A DNA stretch of 64,000 bases, taken from the NCBI GenBank assembly GCA_003056145.1, contig LSNL01000005.1, positions 38,946 to 102,945 of the forward strand. Direction: 5' to 3'. A model generated the notes under the pieces. That model ran no database searches. It was not told the origin of the DNA and was given only the letters and a program-made list of their open reading frames with translations. Positions 17,545 through 26,288 of the stretch are shown here, one piece after another. The translations under genes and the position numbers were made by a program. The DNA is from Parcubacteria group bacterium M10-OD1-1 (GTDB taxonomy: Bacteria; Patescibacteria; Paceibacteria; Moranbacterales; UBA2206). Each line of letters starts with the position of its first letter. Position 1 is the stretch's first letter.

Positions 17545-18507
17545 TTATTTCAAAATACTACCGACAAAATCTGGGCAACCATTGATAAATTCATTAATAG
17601 TAATTGTATTTTTACCTTCTAATTGAACTTCTTCTAAGATAATATATCCACCTGAAGCATAGACAGCAATTTTTTCGTTTAATTTGAAAACTTCTCCAGT
17701 TTGATATTCTTTAATTAACTTTTCTTGACCGAGAGATATTTTAATTAGTTTTAGACGTAAATTATAACCATTCTTCTCTAAGTAAGAAAAAATTCCTGGC
17801 CAAAATATCAAAGCTTTAAATTTGTTATAAATTAAGCTAGCTTCTTCATTCCAAAAAATATGTCCATCTTCTTTCTCTATTAGTTGACAATAAGTAGATT
17901 TTTTTTCCTCTTGCTCTTGAGATTGAATTCTCCTTTCTACCCAAAGAGGAATAGTAATAACAAGCAACTGAGCAGAGATAGTCGCTAATTTTTTAGTAAT
18001 AGTTAAATAATTATCTTCCGAACTTATTGTTATCTTTTTCTGAGTTAAAATAGCTCCTGTATCAATGCCTTTATCCATAACTATTATAGTAGCTCCTGTT
18101 TCTTTTTCTCCCTCTAGAATGGCATTTTGGATAGGGGAGGGACCTCGAAATTTAGGTAAAAGAGAAGCATGAACATTAAGACAATTAAAACCTGGTATTT
18201 CTAAAACTTCAATTGGCAATATTTTTCCATAAGCAGCTACAATAATAATATCTGGCTTTTGTTCTTTTAGCTCGGCAATGCTTTCCTCATTAAAAGATTT
18301 AGGTTCAAAAATTTTTAATTTATTTTTTTCAGCTATCTTTTTAACCGCTGATTTTGAAATTTTTTGTTGGCGACCAACTTTTTTATCTGGCTGAGTATAA
18401 ACAGAAATTAAATTAAATTTATTTTCGATTAAATTTTCTAAAATCACTGAAGCAAAAGCCGAAGTACCCATAAAAATCATCCTTAATTTAATCACTTTTT
18501 TAACCAT
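17545..18507 (-). CDS. fmt: Methionyl-tRNA formyltransferase
   Basis: 320 residues, typical. The Rossmann catalytic domain has MGTSAFASVILENL, then the N-H-D triad: Asn111 and His113 in LNVHASLLPKFRGPSP, Asp149 in KGIDTG. The C-terminal OB-like domain runs from about 210. It formylates initiator Met-tRNA using 10-formyl-THF. The gene lies 19 nt after def, the usual bacterial pairing. The ATG at 18507 gives a slightly longer basic start than the family minimum; an ATG at residue 10 is an alternative. Confidence 0.96.
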   Translation of the reverse strand: MVKKVIKLRMIFMGTSAFASVILENLIENKFNLISVYTQPDKKVGRQQKISKSAVKKIAEKNKLKIFEPKSFNEESIAELKEQKPDIIIVAAYGKILPIEVLEIPGFNCLNVHASLLPKFRGPSPIQNAILEGEKETGATIIVMDKGIDTGAILTQKKITISSEDNYLTITKKLATISAQLLVITIPLWVERRIQSQEQEEKKSTYCQLIEKEDGHIFWNEEASLIYNKFKALIFWPGIFSYLEKNGYNLRLKLIKISLGQEKLIKEYQTGEVFKLNEKIAVYASGGYIILEEVQLEGKNTITINEFINGCPDFVGSILK

Positions 18508-18526
18508 AAGTTATTTTAGTAGTTAT

Positions 18527-18985
18527 TTATTTTTTAGTTTTTACCTCTTTATCAATAAAAAGTATTCCTTCTAAGTGATCTATTTCGTGTTGTAAAGCTC
18601 TAGCTAATAGACCGTCTGCTTTGATAATTATTTTTTCTCCCTTTCTGTCTAAGGCTTGTATAGTAACTTTTTTTGATCGTTTAATGGGTATAAATTTTTC
18701 TGGAAAAGATAAGCAACCTTCTTCAGCTATTCCTTTAATCCAAGAGTGAGATTTAATTTGAGGATTAATTAGAATATGAGTCACTCCATCTAACTTAGCA
18801 ATACAAAGTCTGACTGATTTTCCAACTTGAGGTGCTGCCAATCCTAACGCATTACCATTGTCTTCCATAGTTTCTAGCATATCAAAAATAAGTTCTTGAA
18901 TTTCAGAGCTTTGAGAGTCTTCAATTATTTTAGTTTTTTGTCGGAGAAGATTATTAGGATATTTTAATATTTCCAAGATAGCCAT
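18527..18985 (-). CDS. def: Peptide deformylase
   Basis: 152 residues. All three motifs are intact: GLAAPQVG (48-55), EEGCLSFP with metal ligand Cys91, and QHEIDHLEG with metal ligands His133 and His137 and catalytic Glu134. It removes the formyl group from nascent proteins. The gene is placed between priA and fmt, a widespread arrangement. It is short at the C-terminus, like type 2/3 forms. Confidence 0.97.
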   Translation of the reverse strand: MAILEILKYPNNLLRQKTKIIEDSQSSEIQELIFDMLETMEDNGNALGLAAPQVGKSVRLCIAKLDGVTHILINPQIKSHSWIKGIAEEGCLSFPEKFIPIKRSKKVTIQALDRKGEKIIIKADGLLARALQHEIDHLEGILFIDKEVKTKK

Positions 18986-19015
18986 TTTATTTGTTATTTT
19001 TTAAAAACTAATTAG

Positions 19016-21034
19016 TTAAATAGTAGAAATAGGATCAACATCGATTATCCATCCAGAGTCTAATTTTTTTAATTCTTTAATTAATTTTAGGGGAAGATTT
19101 TGACTGGGTATTTTTATAATAAGCTGTTTTCTAAATTTTCCTCTTACTCTAGGCACTAAAGGATCTATCGGTTCGGTTATTTCTAAATTAACAAGCTTAT
19201 TTAAAATTTGGAAAACTTTTTCTGTTTCCTCTTCGACCTTTTTTTGATTTAAAGATTGAAAAATAAGTTTGATAATCTTTCCAAATGGAGGTAATTTAAA
19301 AATCTTTCGTTCTTGGATAGCTTCTTCCCAAAATTGCTGATAATTTTTTTCTGAAGCTAATTGAATAACTCTATTTTCAGGATGAAAGGATTGGATGATA
19401 GCCACTCCTGGATATTTAGCTTTCGGTCGATTAACCCTGCCAATAACTTGGACAATATTTTGAAAAGCTCTTTCTTCAGCAGAAAAATCAGGAAAAGATA
19501 ATAAGTTATCTGTATCTATTATACCAACCAATGAAACTTGAGGCAAATCCCATCCCTTAGAAATCATTTGAGTGCCAATTAAAATATCTGCTTGTCCAGA
19601 AGAAAATTTTTGATATAGATTAGCTTGAAAATTATTTTTTTTTGCTAGATTAGAATCTGCCACTAAAACTTTAGCCGAAGGAAATAAATTATAAATTTCT
19701 CTTTCTATCTTTTGAGTTCCTAATCCTATGTTTCTAAATTCTAAACTGTTGCATTTAGAACATTTAGGTAAAATATCTGACTTATACGAGCAATGGGTAC
19801 ACTGATAGTCCCCGTTTTTTGTATAAATTAAAGCCCGATCACAATGAGGACAACTTAATAATGTTTTACAAATCTTACAAACAGAAAAATTGCTCATTCC
19901 TTGTCGATTGATGAAAAGAATAATCTGTTGTTTATTTTTTAAAGCATAAGCAATTTCACTTTGTAATTTTTTAGAAATAGGAGAATAGTTTTTTGTCCAT
20001 TTTTCCTTTTTCATATCTATAATCGTTGTTTTGGTTGGATAATAACTAGCTTGAGGTATTTTTTGATTAAAAGGAAGCCTCAATAAAACAACTTTCTTCT
20101 GAGTACTTTTCCAATAACTTTCTAAATTTGGAGTAGCTGATCCACGAACTATTTTACATCGATGTAATTCAGCTAATTTTTCTGCTACTCTTCGAGCATC
20201 ATAACGAGGATTCATATCCCATTGCTTATAAGATATGTCTTGTTCTTCATCAATAATTATAAGTCCGAGCTTTTTAAAAGGAGCAAAAACTGCCATTCGT
20301 GTTCCAATAATAATTTTAGCTTGACCAGTTTTAATTTTTTGCCAATTAGTAAAATATTGACCTTTAGTTAGACTACTGCTACTTAAAGTAACAATCTCTT
20401 CTAATGGAAAATATTCTCCATAGCGTTCTAAGGCTTGAGGAATAAGAGTTTTTTCAGGAATTAAAATTAAAAATTGTAATTTTTTGTTTTGAGTCAACAT
20501 TTTTAGAATAGAGTGGATATAAACTTCTGTTTTTCCTGATGAGGCTGGACCGAATAGAAGAAAATTATTAGAAGACATTCTATTAACTCCTTCTCTCCTT
20601 ATAATTTTATCTACTGATTCTAATTGTTCTTTAGTCAAAGTTATTTCTTTCGGATAAATTATTTTTGAATTTTTATTTAAAAGTTTTGTTTTTCGTTCTT
20701 TAGTTCTAGCGGGAATAAAATTTTTCATTACTATTCCCAAAGAAATGATATAATAATCAGCTATAAATTGAGCTAACTGAAGTTGTTTTTTAGTTAAAAA
20801 ATCAATTTCTAAAAAAGAAGCTATTTTTTTTAGCTCAATACCACCTAACCTTTTAAAATCACTCCTACTTTTAATTACAATTCCTTCCACTTGTCTTTTG
20901 AAAAGAGGGATTGATACTAATGAACCACTAGCAATTTTTTTCTCAGCCAAGTAACAAAAGAATTGTTCCCTAGTTAAAGGAATTCTTGTTAAAGGAAGAA
21001 CATCAAGAATAAATTTTTTCTTTAAAACTGGCAT
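19016..21034 (-). CDS. priA: Primosomal protein N' (replication restart helicase PriA)
   Basis: 672 residues. An N-terminal DNA-binding domain (about 1-105) is followed by a superfamily 2 helicase core with Walker A FGPASSGKTE (about 162-171), Walker B IIIDEEQD and motif III RGSATPNLESYW. Eight cysteines between about 385 and 430 (CKICKTLLSCPHC and the CTHC and CSKC pairs) form the two zinc sites. GTQMISKGWDLPQV and the QVIGRVNRP motif VI follow. It restarts stalled forks. The gene heads priA-def-fmt-rhodanese and its promoter predicts a leaderless mRNA. Confidence 0.95.
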   Translation of the reverse strand: MPVLKKKFILDVLPLTRIPLTREQFFCYLAEKKIASGSLVSIPLFKRQVEGIVIKSRSDFKRLGGIELKKIASFLEIDFLTKKQLQLAQFIADYYIISLGIVMKNFIPARTKERKTKLLNKNSKIIYPKEITLTKEQLESVDKIIRREGVNRMSSNNFLLFGPASSGKTEVYIHSILKMLTQNKKLQFLILIPEKTLIPQALERYGEYFPLEEIVTLSSSSLTKGQYFTNWQKIKTGQAKIIIGTRMAVFAPFKKLGLIIIDEEQDISYKQWDMNPRYDARRVAEKLAELHRCKIVRGSATPNLESYWKSTQKKVVLLRLPFNQKIPQASYYPTKTTIIDMKKEKWTKNYSPISKKLQSEIAYALKNKQQIILFINRQGMSNFSVCKICKTLLSCPHCDRALIYTKNGDYQCTHCSYKSDILPKCSKCNSLEFRNIGLGTQKIEREIYNLFPSAKVLVADSNLAKKNNFQANLYQKFSSGQADILIGTQMISKGWDLPQVSLVGIIDTDNLLSFPDFSAEERAFQNIVQVIGRVNRPKAKYPGVAIIQSFHPENRVIQLASEKNYQQFWEEAIQERKIFKLPPFGKIIKLIFQSLNQKKVEEETEKVFQILNKLVNLEITEPIDPLVPRVRGKFRKQLIIKIPSQNLPLKLIKELKKLDSGWIIDVDPISTI

Positions 21035-21040
21035 ATTTTG

Positions 21041-21069
21041 ATTGTATCAGCCAAAAGATTTTAAAGCAA
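21041..21069 (-). promoter_or_regulatory. priA promoter, leaderless geometry
   Basis: Minus strand: TTGCTT (21064-21069), a 17-bp spacer, TACAAT (21041-21046), then 6 nt to the ATG at 21034. No Shine-Dalgarno lies in the six bases, so initiation on a 5'-terminal AUG is predicted. Confidence 0.55.
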
Positions 21070-21074
21070 AAAAT

Positions 21075-21103
21075 TTGATTTCTACTGAAAAATAAAGTAT
21101 CAT
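21075..21103 (+). promoter_or_regulatory. thpR promoter, leaderless geometry
   Basis: TTGATT (21075-21080), a 17-bp spacer, TATCAT (21098-21103), then 6 nt (TTGGCT) to the ATG at 21110. The geometry matches the priA promoter on the other strand and decides the start against the TTG at 21104. Confidence 0.55.
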
Positions 21104-21109
21104 TTGGCT

Positions 21110-21658
21110 ATGACTAACAAAATATTCATCAATATCAATCTGTCTACCAAAAATAAAAAAAGGATTATTCAAGCTACTCAAAAATGGCAAAATTTACCGA
21201 TTAAATGGACTAAAGAGAAAAATCTACACATAACTTTGAAATTTCTAGGCTTTGTTAGGACAGAAGTTATTCCTGAAATATGTCGGCAAGTTTCTTTAGC
21301 TACTAAAAATTTTGAGATATTTGATTTAGAATTTGATAAAATTGAGCTTTTTCCTAATTCAATTACCCCAAAATCAATTACTATGTTAGGGAAAGACAGC
21401 GATGAACTAAAAAAATTAGTTAATAAAATTGAAAAAAATCTAGGCACAATTCAAGCAGAAAAACTTTCTTTCCGTCCGCAAATAATTATTGGAAAAATTA
21501 GAAAACAAAAATGGCTAGAATTAAAAAAAGAAGCTAAGCCTGAAATTGCTGAAAAATTTTCAATGTTAATAGCCGTGGAAAACATTGATATTGTAGCAAG
21601 TAACTTTGAAAATTCTGAAAGTGAATTTTCTATAGTAGAATCTTGTCATTTGCAATAA
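21110..21658 (+). CDS. ThpR/2H-phosphoesterase-like protein with one HxT motif lost
   Basis: 182 residues from ATG 21110. It has the LigT/ThpR outline: FININL start, first motif HITL at 40-43 followed by KFLGFV, and a strand FDLEFDKIELFPN. The second H-x-T, expected after FRP near residue 124, reads Q-I-I instead (RPQIIIGKI). 2H enzymes that open 2',3'-cyclic phosphates use both histidines, so activity is doubtful; RNA binding or another role is possible. It is divergent from priA with back-to-back promoters. Confidence 0.7.
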   Translation: MTNKIFININLSTKNKKRIIQATQKWQNLPIKWTKEKNLHITLKFLGFVRTEVIPEICRQVSLATKNFEIFDLEFDKIELFPNSITPKSITMLGKDSDELKKLVNKIEKNLGTIQAEKLSFRPQIIIGKIRKQKWLELKKEAKPEIAEKFSMLIAVENIDIVASNFENSESEFSIVESCHLQ

Positions 21659-21694
21659 TAGTTAATAAAAACATCTTAAAAAAAATAATCTTTT

Positions 21695-22417
21695 ATGCAA
21701 AGCCTTAAGATATTAAATGTCCGGGTAGATAATCTGAGCCAAAAAAATATTTTCAAACTAATTGATACTTTTTTAGATCAACCATCTTTTCATCAAATCG
21801 CTACTATTAATCCAGAATTTATTTTAACTGCTCAAAAAAATCCAGTTTTTCAAAAAATTATCAATAACTGCAATTTGAATATAGCTGATGGTTTTGGAGT
21901 AACTCTAGCTTATTTTCGTTTCAAAAAAATTTTAAAAGCTAGAATTGCAGGAGCAGATTTAATATTAAACATTCTAAAAAAAGCTAATCAGCGAAAAATG
22001 AAAATTTTTCTTGCCATTAAAAAAGAAGGTCTTTCTAATTATCAAGAGATTTATCTAATTTTGAAAAAAAAATATCCCAACTTAATAATAAATGGGGCAG
22101 ATATTGATACTCAAAATAATAAGTATCTTAATTATCAATTACCTAAACAAAGTTATCAATTATTATTTTGTAATTTCGGAGCGCCTGAACAAGAATACTT
22201 TATTAATAATATAAAAAATGATAAAATAAACTTAGCTATAGGAGTAGGAGGTAGTTTTGATTTTTTAACAGGTAAAATTAAACGAGCTCCTTTTTTTATG
22301 CGTAAAATTGGGTTAGAATGGCTTTGGAGATTACTTCAACAGCCTAAAAGGTCAAAACGCATTTGGCAAGCAGTAATAGTTTTTTTAATAGCAATACTCC
22401 TATGGAAAGAAAAATAA
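21695..22417 (+). CDS. WecG/TagA/CpsF family glycosyltransferase (GT26)
   Basis: 240 residues. Hallmarks are TINPEFILTAQKNPVF, the NIADGFGVTLAY loop with the conserved Asp, ARIAGADLI, FCNFGAPEQEYFI, and GVGGSFDFLTGKIKRAPFF, ending in a conserved IGLEWLWRLLQQPKR. The family transfers ManNAc or ManNAcA-type sugars to GlcNAc-PP-lipid early in teichoic acid or enterobacterial antigen synthesis. A final hydrophobic stretch (AVIVFLIAILLW) could touch the membrane. It sits away from the glycan clusters, between thpR and gltX. Acceptor identity is inferred from the family. Confidence 0.9.
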   Translation: MQSLKILNVRVDNLSQKNIFKLIDTFLDQPSFHQIATINPEFILTAQKNPVFQKIINNCNLNIADGFGVTLAYFRFKKILKARIAGADLILNILKKANQRKMKIFLAIKKEGLSNYQEIYLILKKKYPNLIINGADIDTQNNKYLNYQLPKQSYQLLFCNFGAPEQEYFINNIKNDKINLAIGVGGSFDFLTGKIKRAPFFMRKIGLEWLWRLLQQPKRSKRIWQAVIVFLIAILLWKEK

Positions 22418-22433
22418 TTTATAGCTAAATTTT

Positions 22434-23972
22434 ATGCTTATCAATAAAAATCAATTTAGAGTTCGTTTTGCTCCATCGCCAACTGGTTATTTACATATTG
22501 GCGGATTTAGAACAGCTCTTTATAATTATCTTTTGGCTAAAAAAAATAAGGGCCAATTTATCTTGAGAATTGAAGATACTGATCAGAATCGGTTCGTTGA
22601 AGGTGCAGTAGAAAGGTTAATTCAATCACTTAATTCTTTTGCTATTAAAATAGATGAAGGAGTTTTTCTAAAAAACTCCTGCTCTTCGAAAAGTAGCCCA
22701 TCTAAAAATTATCCTTTAGTCTTAGAAGCTGGAGAGTCTGGTCCCTATATTCAATCTGAACGATTAGAAATTTATAAAAAATACGCTGAAGAATTAGTGA
22801 CTAAAGGACAGGCTTATTATTGTTTTTGTAGCTCAGAAAGACTAAAAGAAATTCGTGAAAAACAAATAACTCAAAAAAAGCCTGCTCGTTATGATAGATA
22901 TTGTTTAGAAAATATTTCTCCTGAAGAAGCTCAGAAGAAGATTGAAAATAAAATTCCTTATGTCATTCGGTTAAAGGTTCCTCGGGGAGAAATTATTGAA
23001 TTTGAGGACTTAGTAAGAGGAAAAGTAATTTTTCAAACTGACTTAATTGATGATCAAATTCTCTTAAAATCAGACGGCTATCCAACTTATCATTTGGCTA
23101 ATGTGATAGATGATCATGAAATGAAAATAACCCAGATTATCAGAGGTGAGGAATGGCTTTCTAGTACTCCAAAACATATTTTATTGTATAAATTTTTTAA
23201 CTGGAAAGAACCTAAATTTGCTCATCTTCCACTTCTTTTAAATCCTGACAAATCAAAGTTATCTAAACGACAAGGGGATGTAGCCATCGAAGATTATTTA
23301 AAAAAGGGCTATCTAAAAGAAGCTCTGATTAACTTTGTAGCTTTATTAGGATGGAATCCAGGAAAAGGGGAGACTCAAGAAATTTTTACTCTCGCCGAGC
23401 TAATTGAAAAATTTAGTTTAAATCATGTTCATAAAGGTGGTGCTGTTTTTGATACTAAAAAGTTAGATTGGTTAAATGCCCAATGGATAAAACAAATATC
23501 TCTTGATGATTTATATAAACGCTCTTTAAAATTTTGGGAGCAAAAAGATTTTTATCAGTCAGCCAAAGAAGATAATAAAACTGAAAAATATATCAAAAAA
23601 GTTTTAATTATTGAGAAAGAGCGTTTGCAAAAATTAAGCGACGTTGGGGAGGAAAATCAATTTTTTTTCACAGATAGAATAGCTACTTCTTTAGATGCTA
23701 TTCGTTGGAAAAATTCAACTAGTTCAGAAACGAAAACATATTTAAAAAAATCCTTAAACACTTTAGAAAATATCAAAGAAAATGATTGGAATTTAAAGAA
23801 TATTGAAAAACATCTTTTAGCTAAAGCAGGAGAAAAACGAGGTGATTTATTATTTCCTCTCCGAGCTGTTTTAACTGGACAAAAAAAATCACCTTCGCCT
23901 TTTGAAGTGGCCTGGGTATTAGGAAAAAAAGAAAGTCTAGAAAGAATTGAAAAAGTTTTAGATACAATATAG
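22434..23972 (+). CDS. gltX: Glutamyl-tRNA synthetase
   Basis: 512 residues. The class I signature is PSPTGYLHIGG (HIGG at 21-24) and KLSKR is at 275-279, with IEDTDQNR and IRGEEWLSSTPKH in between. The C-terminal anticodon-binding part ends at a LDTI tail after the conserved GKKESLERI helix. Residues 70-100 hold a Ser/Lys-rich insertion (SCSSKSSPSKNYPL) longer than in most relatives. Whether it is discriminating or also charges tRNA-Gln cannot be told; CPR normally use the amidotransferase route. The gene is 16 nt after the wecG-like gene. Confidence 0.96.
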   Translation: MLINKNQFRVRFAPSPTGYLHIGGFRTALYNYLLAKKNKGQFILRIEDTDQNRFVEGAVERLIQSLNSFAIKIDEGVFLKNSCSSKSSPSKNYPLVLEAGESGPYIQSERLEIYKKYAEELVTKGQAYYCFCSSERLKEIREKQITQKKPARYDRYCLENISPEEAQKKIENKIPYVIRLKVPRGEIIEFEDLVRGKVIFQTDLIDDQILLKSDGYPTYHLANVIDDHEMKITQIIRGEEWLSSTPKHILLYKFFNWKEPKFAHLPLLLNPDKSKLSKRQGDVAIEDYLKKGYLKEALINFVALLGWNPGKGETQEIFTLAELIEKFSLNHVHKGGAVFDTKKLDWLNAQWIKQISLDDLYKRSLKFWEQKDFYQSAKEDNKTEKYIKKVLIIEKERLQKLSDVGEENQFFFTDRIATSLDAIRWKNSTSSETKTYLKKSLNTLENIKENDWNLKNIEKHLLAKAGEKRGDLLFPLRAVLTGQKKSPSPFEVAWVLGKKESLERIEKVLDTI

Positions 23973-24038
23973 AACATAAAAACTCTAATTTATGTGTTAG
24001 GGATTTTAAATTCAATATTTCAATATAAAAAAATATTA

Positions 24039-25322
24039 ATGTTAAAAAAAATATTAAAACTAACTCTAATTTCCATAGGAATTATTTTTCTTCTAAGTTT
24101 TAGTTGGCTAGAAACTCAAGCCACAGATTGCTCTAGTTTAGATGGCAATGCTAAAGATTTATATAAAAAATTAGAAAAACAAGGTAAAAAATATTCTAGT
24201 TTAATTAATTTCAATAAAAAAACTCAGAGCTTAATCAATCTTAAAATAGGAGCAATTAATCAACGGCAAAATAATAACAAACAAAATCTTAATGAGATTG
24301 AAAAGAATTTAAAAAATTTAACCCTAAAAATCAAACAGTTGAAAGATACCATTTCCAAAAAAGAAAAAAGTATCGCTAATCAAAAAAAGATTCTAGCTGG
24401 ATTTATGCAATCTTATTATGACTATGATCAAGAAGGACTTTTAAAAATTATTCTACTTAATAAAACTTTTTCTGAATCATTAAGTCAGACAGACTATTTA
24501 GAACAATCAGGAGTGAGAGTTAGTAATATCTTGCAAAATTTAAAAACAATGCAAATACAATTATTAATTAATCAAAAAGAATTAGAAGCAAGCTATAATA
24601 AAAATCAAAAATTAAAAAATAAATTAACTGATGAAAAACAGGAATTACAAAATAGTAAAAATCAGAAACAATGGTTACTAGCTAAAACACAAAGTGAGGA
24701 ACAAGGATATAGAAGAATGTTAGCTACTATTGAAAAACAAAAAGAAGAATTATTTGATTTTAGTTCTGCTAGTAATATTTCTGATGTTTGGGCAAGTCTC
24801 AGTAAATATGATAAACCTAGTAAAAAATATAGAGCTTCTACTGATTGGTATTTCTCTCAGAGAGATTCTCGTTGGGCTAATCAAAAAATCGGTAGTTCTC
24901 GTTCTACAATGAAAGATTATGGTTGTGCAGTAACAGCTATTGCTATGGTTTTTAGAAAACATGGATCTTCAACAAATCCTCAAAAAATGGCTCGAGCTAA
25001 AATCTTTTCTGGTAACCTGATTAATTGGCCAGTTAGTGCTAGCCCAGGTATTCAAAGAATTTCTTCTGTTTCTCATGGAAATGTTGATTGGTCAACTATT
25101 AACTCAGCCCTTGCTAATCATAATCCGGTCATCGTCCATATTCAAAAAATTAATAGTAGGGGAGGACATTATGTAGTTATCACTGGTAAAAATAGAAAAG
25201 GTTACATTGTTCACGATCCTTATTTTGGACCCAATCTATATCTTAGTACTTCTATGGATTTAATTGGTAAGTTAGGAACTAATAGCAAAACTAAAATTGA
25301 CCAAATGATTATTTATAAATAA
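24039..25322 (+). CDS. Secreted coiled-coil and C39-like peptidase protein
   Basis: With ATG at 24039 the product is 427 residues with a signal peptide (MLKKILKLTLISIGIIFLL, cleaved near LETQATD). Residues about 40-240 form a long coiled coil of the PcsB/CwlO kind, including GFMQSYYDYDQEGLLKIIL. Residues about 260-427 form a C39-like cysteine peptidase: Cys in YGCAVTAIAMVF, His in GGHYVVITG, Asp in VHDPYFGPN. It likely acts outside the cell on envelope proteins or peptidoglycan. The upstream GTG at 23994 adds 15 residues before the signal peptide and is rejected. Confidence 0.75.
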   Translation: MLKKILKLTLISIGIIFLLSFSWLETQATDCSSLDGNAKDLYKKLEKQGKKYSSLINFNKKTQSLINLKIGAINQRQNNNKQNLNEIEKNLKNLTLKIKQLKDTISKKEKSIANQKKILAGFMQSYYDYDQEGLLKIILLNKTFSESLSQTDYLEQSGVRVSNILQNLKTMQIQLLINQKELEASYNKNQKLKNKLTDEKQELQNSKNQKQWLLAKTQSEEQGYRRMLATIEKQKEELFDFSSASNISDVWASLSKYDKPSKKYRASTDWYFSQRDSRWANQKIGSSRSTMKDYGCAVTAIAMVFRKHGSSTNPQKMARAKIFSGNLINWPVSASPGIQRISSVSHGNVDWSTINSALANHNPVIVHIQKINSRGGHYVVITGKNRKGYIVHDPYFGPNLYLSTSMDLIGKLGTNSKTKIDQMIIYK

Positions 25323-25898
25323 AAAATAAATTTAATCAAATTTAGACTAAAATATTTTTAAACTTTAAAAATTAACGATTTGTTGGATTTTCTAAAAAAT
25401 AAAAGTTTTTTATTTAAAATTAGTAACTCTGGAATAAATTCAAAATAAGCCCTAATCTAATGGATACGTTTAACTGTTGAGCTCTAAAATTGAGTTCTAA
25501 GCTAATCAGATACATTTAAGTGTATGTTTACACCTAATAAAAATAAACAATTCTTCAACCTTAGCTAAAATACTTAAAAACAAGCTCCAAATTAGAAAAA
25601 ACTTTGAGATAAAGACTCACAATGTCGCAAAAGATACATTTTGCGACGCTTGATATATGAATTGCTCTCACTAATTTTTCTGCTGTTTTTTCTGCTGTTT
25701 ATTCTTACTAACTTGTTTCATTGCGCCTAGATAAACTGTCTTAGAATAAATAAATATTTTATTGCTCTATTTCTTTAATCTCTTTGGTCCTTATGTATAA
25801 ATTTTTTAATACAAAAAATACAAAACTTTAAAAAGTTTTGTATTTTAAAATCATTCAAGTAAATTGCCATTATTAACTTTAGATTACTAATTTAAAGT
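25323..25898. other. 576-bp gene-free region with hairpins
   Basis: No convincing reading frame on either strand. It contains a 9-bp perfect hairpin (arms 25624-25632 and 25639-25647), a near-duplicated TTTTTCTGCTG unit (25675-25697), an imperfect palindrome around TACATTTAAGTGTA, and the isc terminator near its right end. I checked by eye for tmRNA, SRP RNA, RNase P RNA and tRNA signatures and found none. It is the longest gap in the window and could hold a small RNA or a decayed gene. Confidence 0.5.
25815..25846 (-). terminator. Terminator of the isc operon
   Basis: Perfect 14-bp arms (25815-25828 and 25833-25846) around a 4-nt loop, followed on the minus strand by a T-rich run. It lies 53 nt after the iscU stop on that strand. 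Confidence 0.7.
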
Positions 25899-26279
25899 TT
25901 AATTAGTTTTTTTTCGATAATTTTTTATTGCTTTTTTTAAAGCATCACTAGCCAAATTAGAACAATGCATTTTAGCTGGCGGTAAGCCCTCTAAAGCCTC
26001 TGCTACATCATCTCTAGTGATTTTTTCCGCTTCTTTGATAGTTTTACCTTTAGTTAAATCAGTAATCATTGATGAAGTAGCTATAGCACTGGCACAACCC
26101 AGTGTTTCAAATTTTATATCTTCAATAATCTCTTCTTTTTTATTTTTTTTAATTTTGATGTAAATTTTCATTAAATCTCCACAAACAGGGTTTCCTTCAA
26201 TACCAACTCCAGAAGGATTTTTAATAACTCCTTGATTGTGTGGACGCATAAAATGAGCTAAAACTTTTTTACTATACAT
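25899..26279 (-). CDS. iscU: Iron-sulfur cluster scaffold IscU/NifU-like
   Basis: 126 residues. The cluster ligands are all present: Cys33 with Asp35 (PVCGDLMKI), Cys62 (LGCASAIATSS) and Cys106 preceded by His105 (KMHCSNLA). It accepts sulfur from IscS and assembles [2Fe-2S] or [4Fe-4S] clusters. It starts 9 nt after iscS. No hscA, hscB, ferredoxin or iscA follows; instead a long gene-free stretch does, so this is a minimal three-gene isc set. Confidence 0.95.
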   Translation of the reverse strand: MYSKKVLAHFMRPHNQGVIKNPSGVGIEGNPVCGDLMKIYIKIKKNKKEEIIEDIKFETLGCASAIATSSMITDLTKGKTIKEAEKITRDDVAEALEGLPPAKMHCSNLASDALKKAIKNYRKKTN

Positions 26280-26288
26280 AGGAATAAT

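Noticed and set aside
23994..24038. GTG start for the C39-like protein
   Set aside because: It adds 15 residues ahead of a clean signal peptide beginning at ATG 24039.
25671..25721. 16-codon reading frame on the minus strand (MKQVSKNKQQKKQQKN)
   Set aside because: It arises from the repeated CTGCTG units; low complexity, no ribosome site, no sign of selection.
25323..25898. tmRNA, SRP RNA or RNase P RNA in the long gap
   Set aside because: None of the conserved cores (tRNA-like T-loop, GGAAGCAGCC, GAGGAAAGTCC) is found on either strand by eye.
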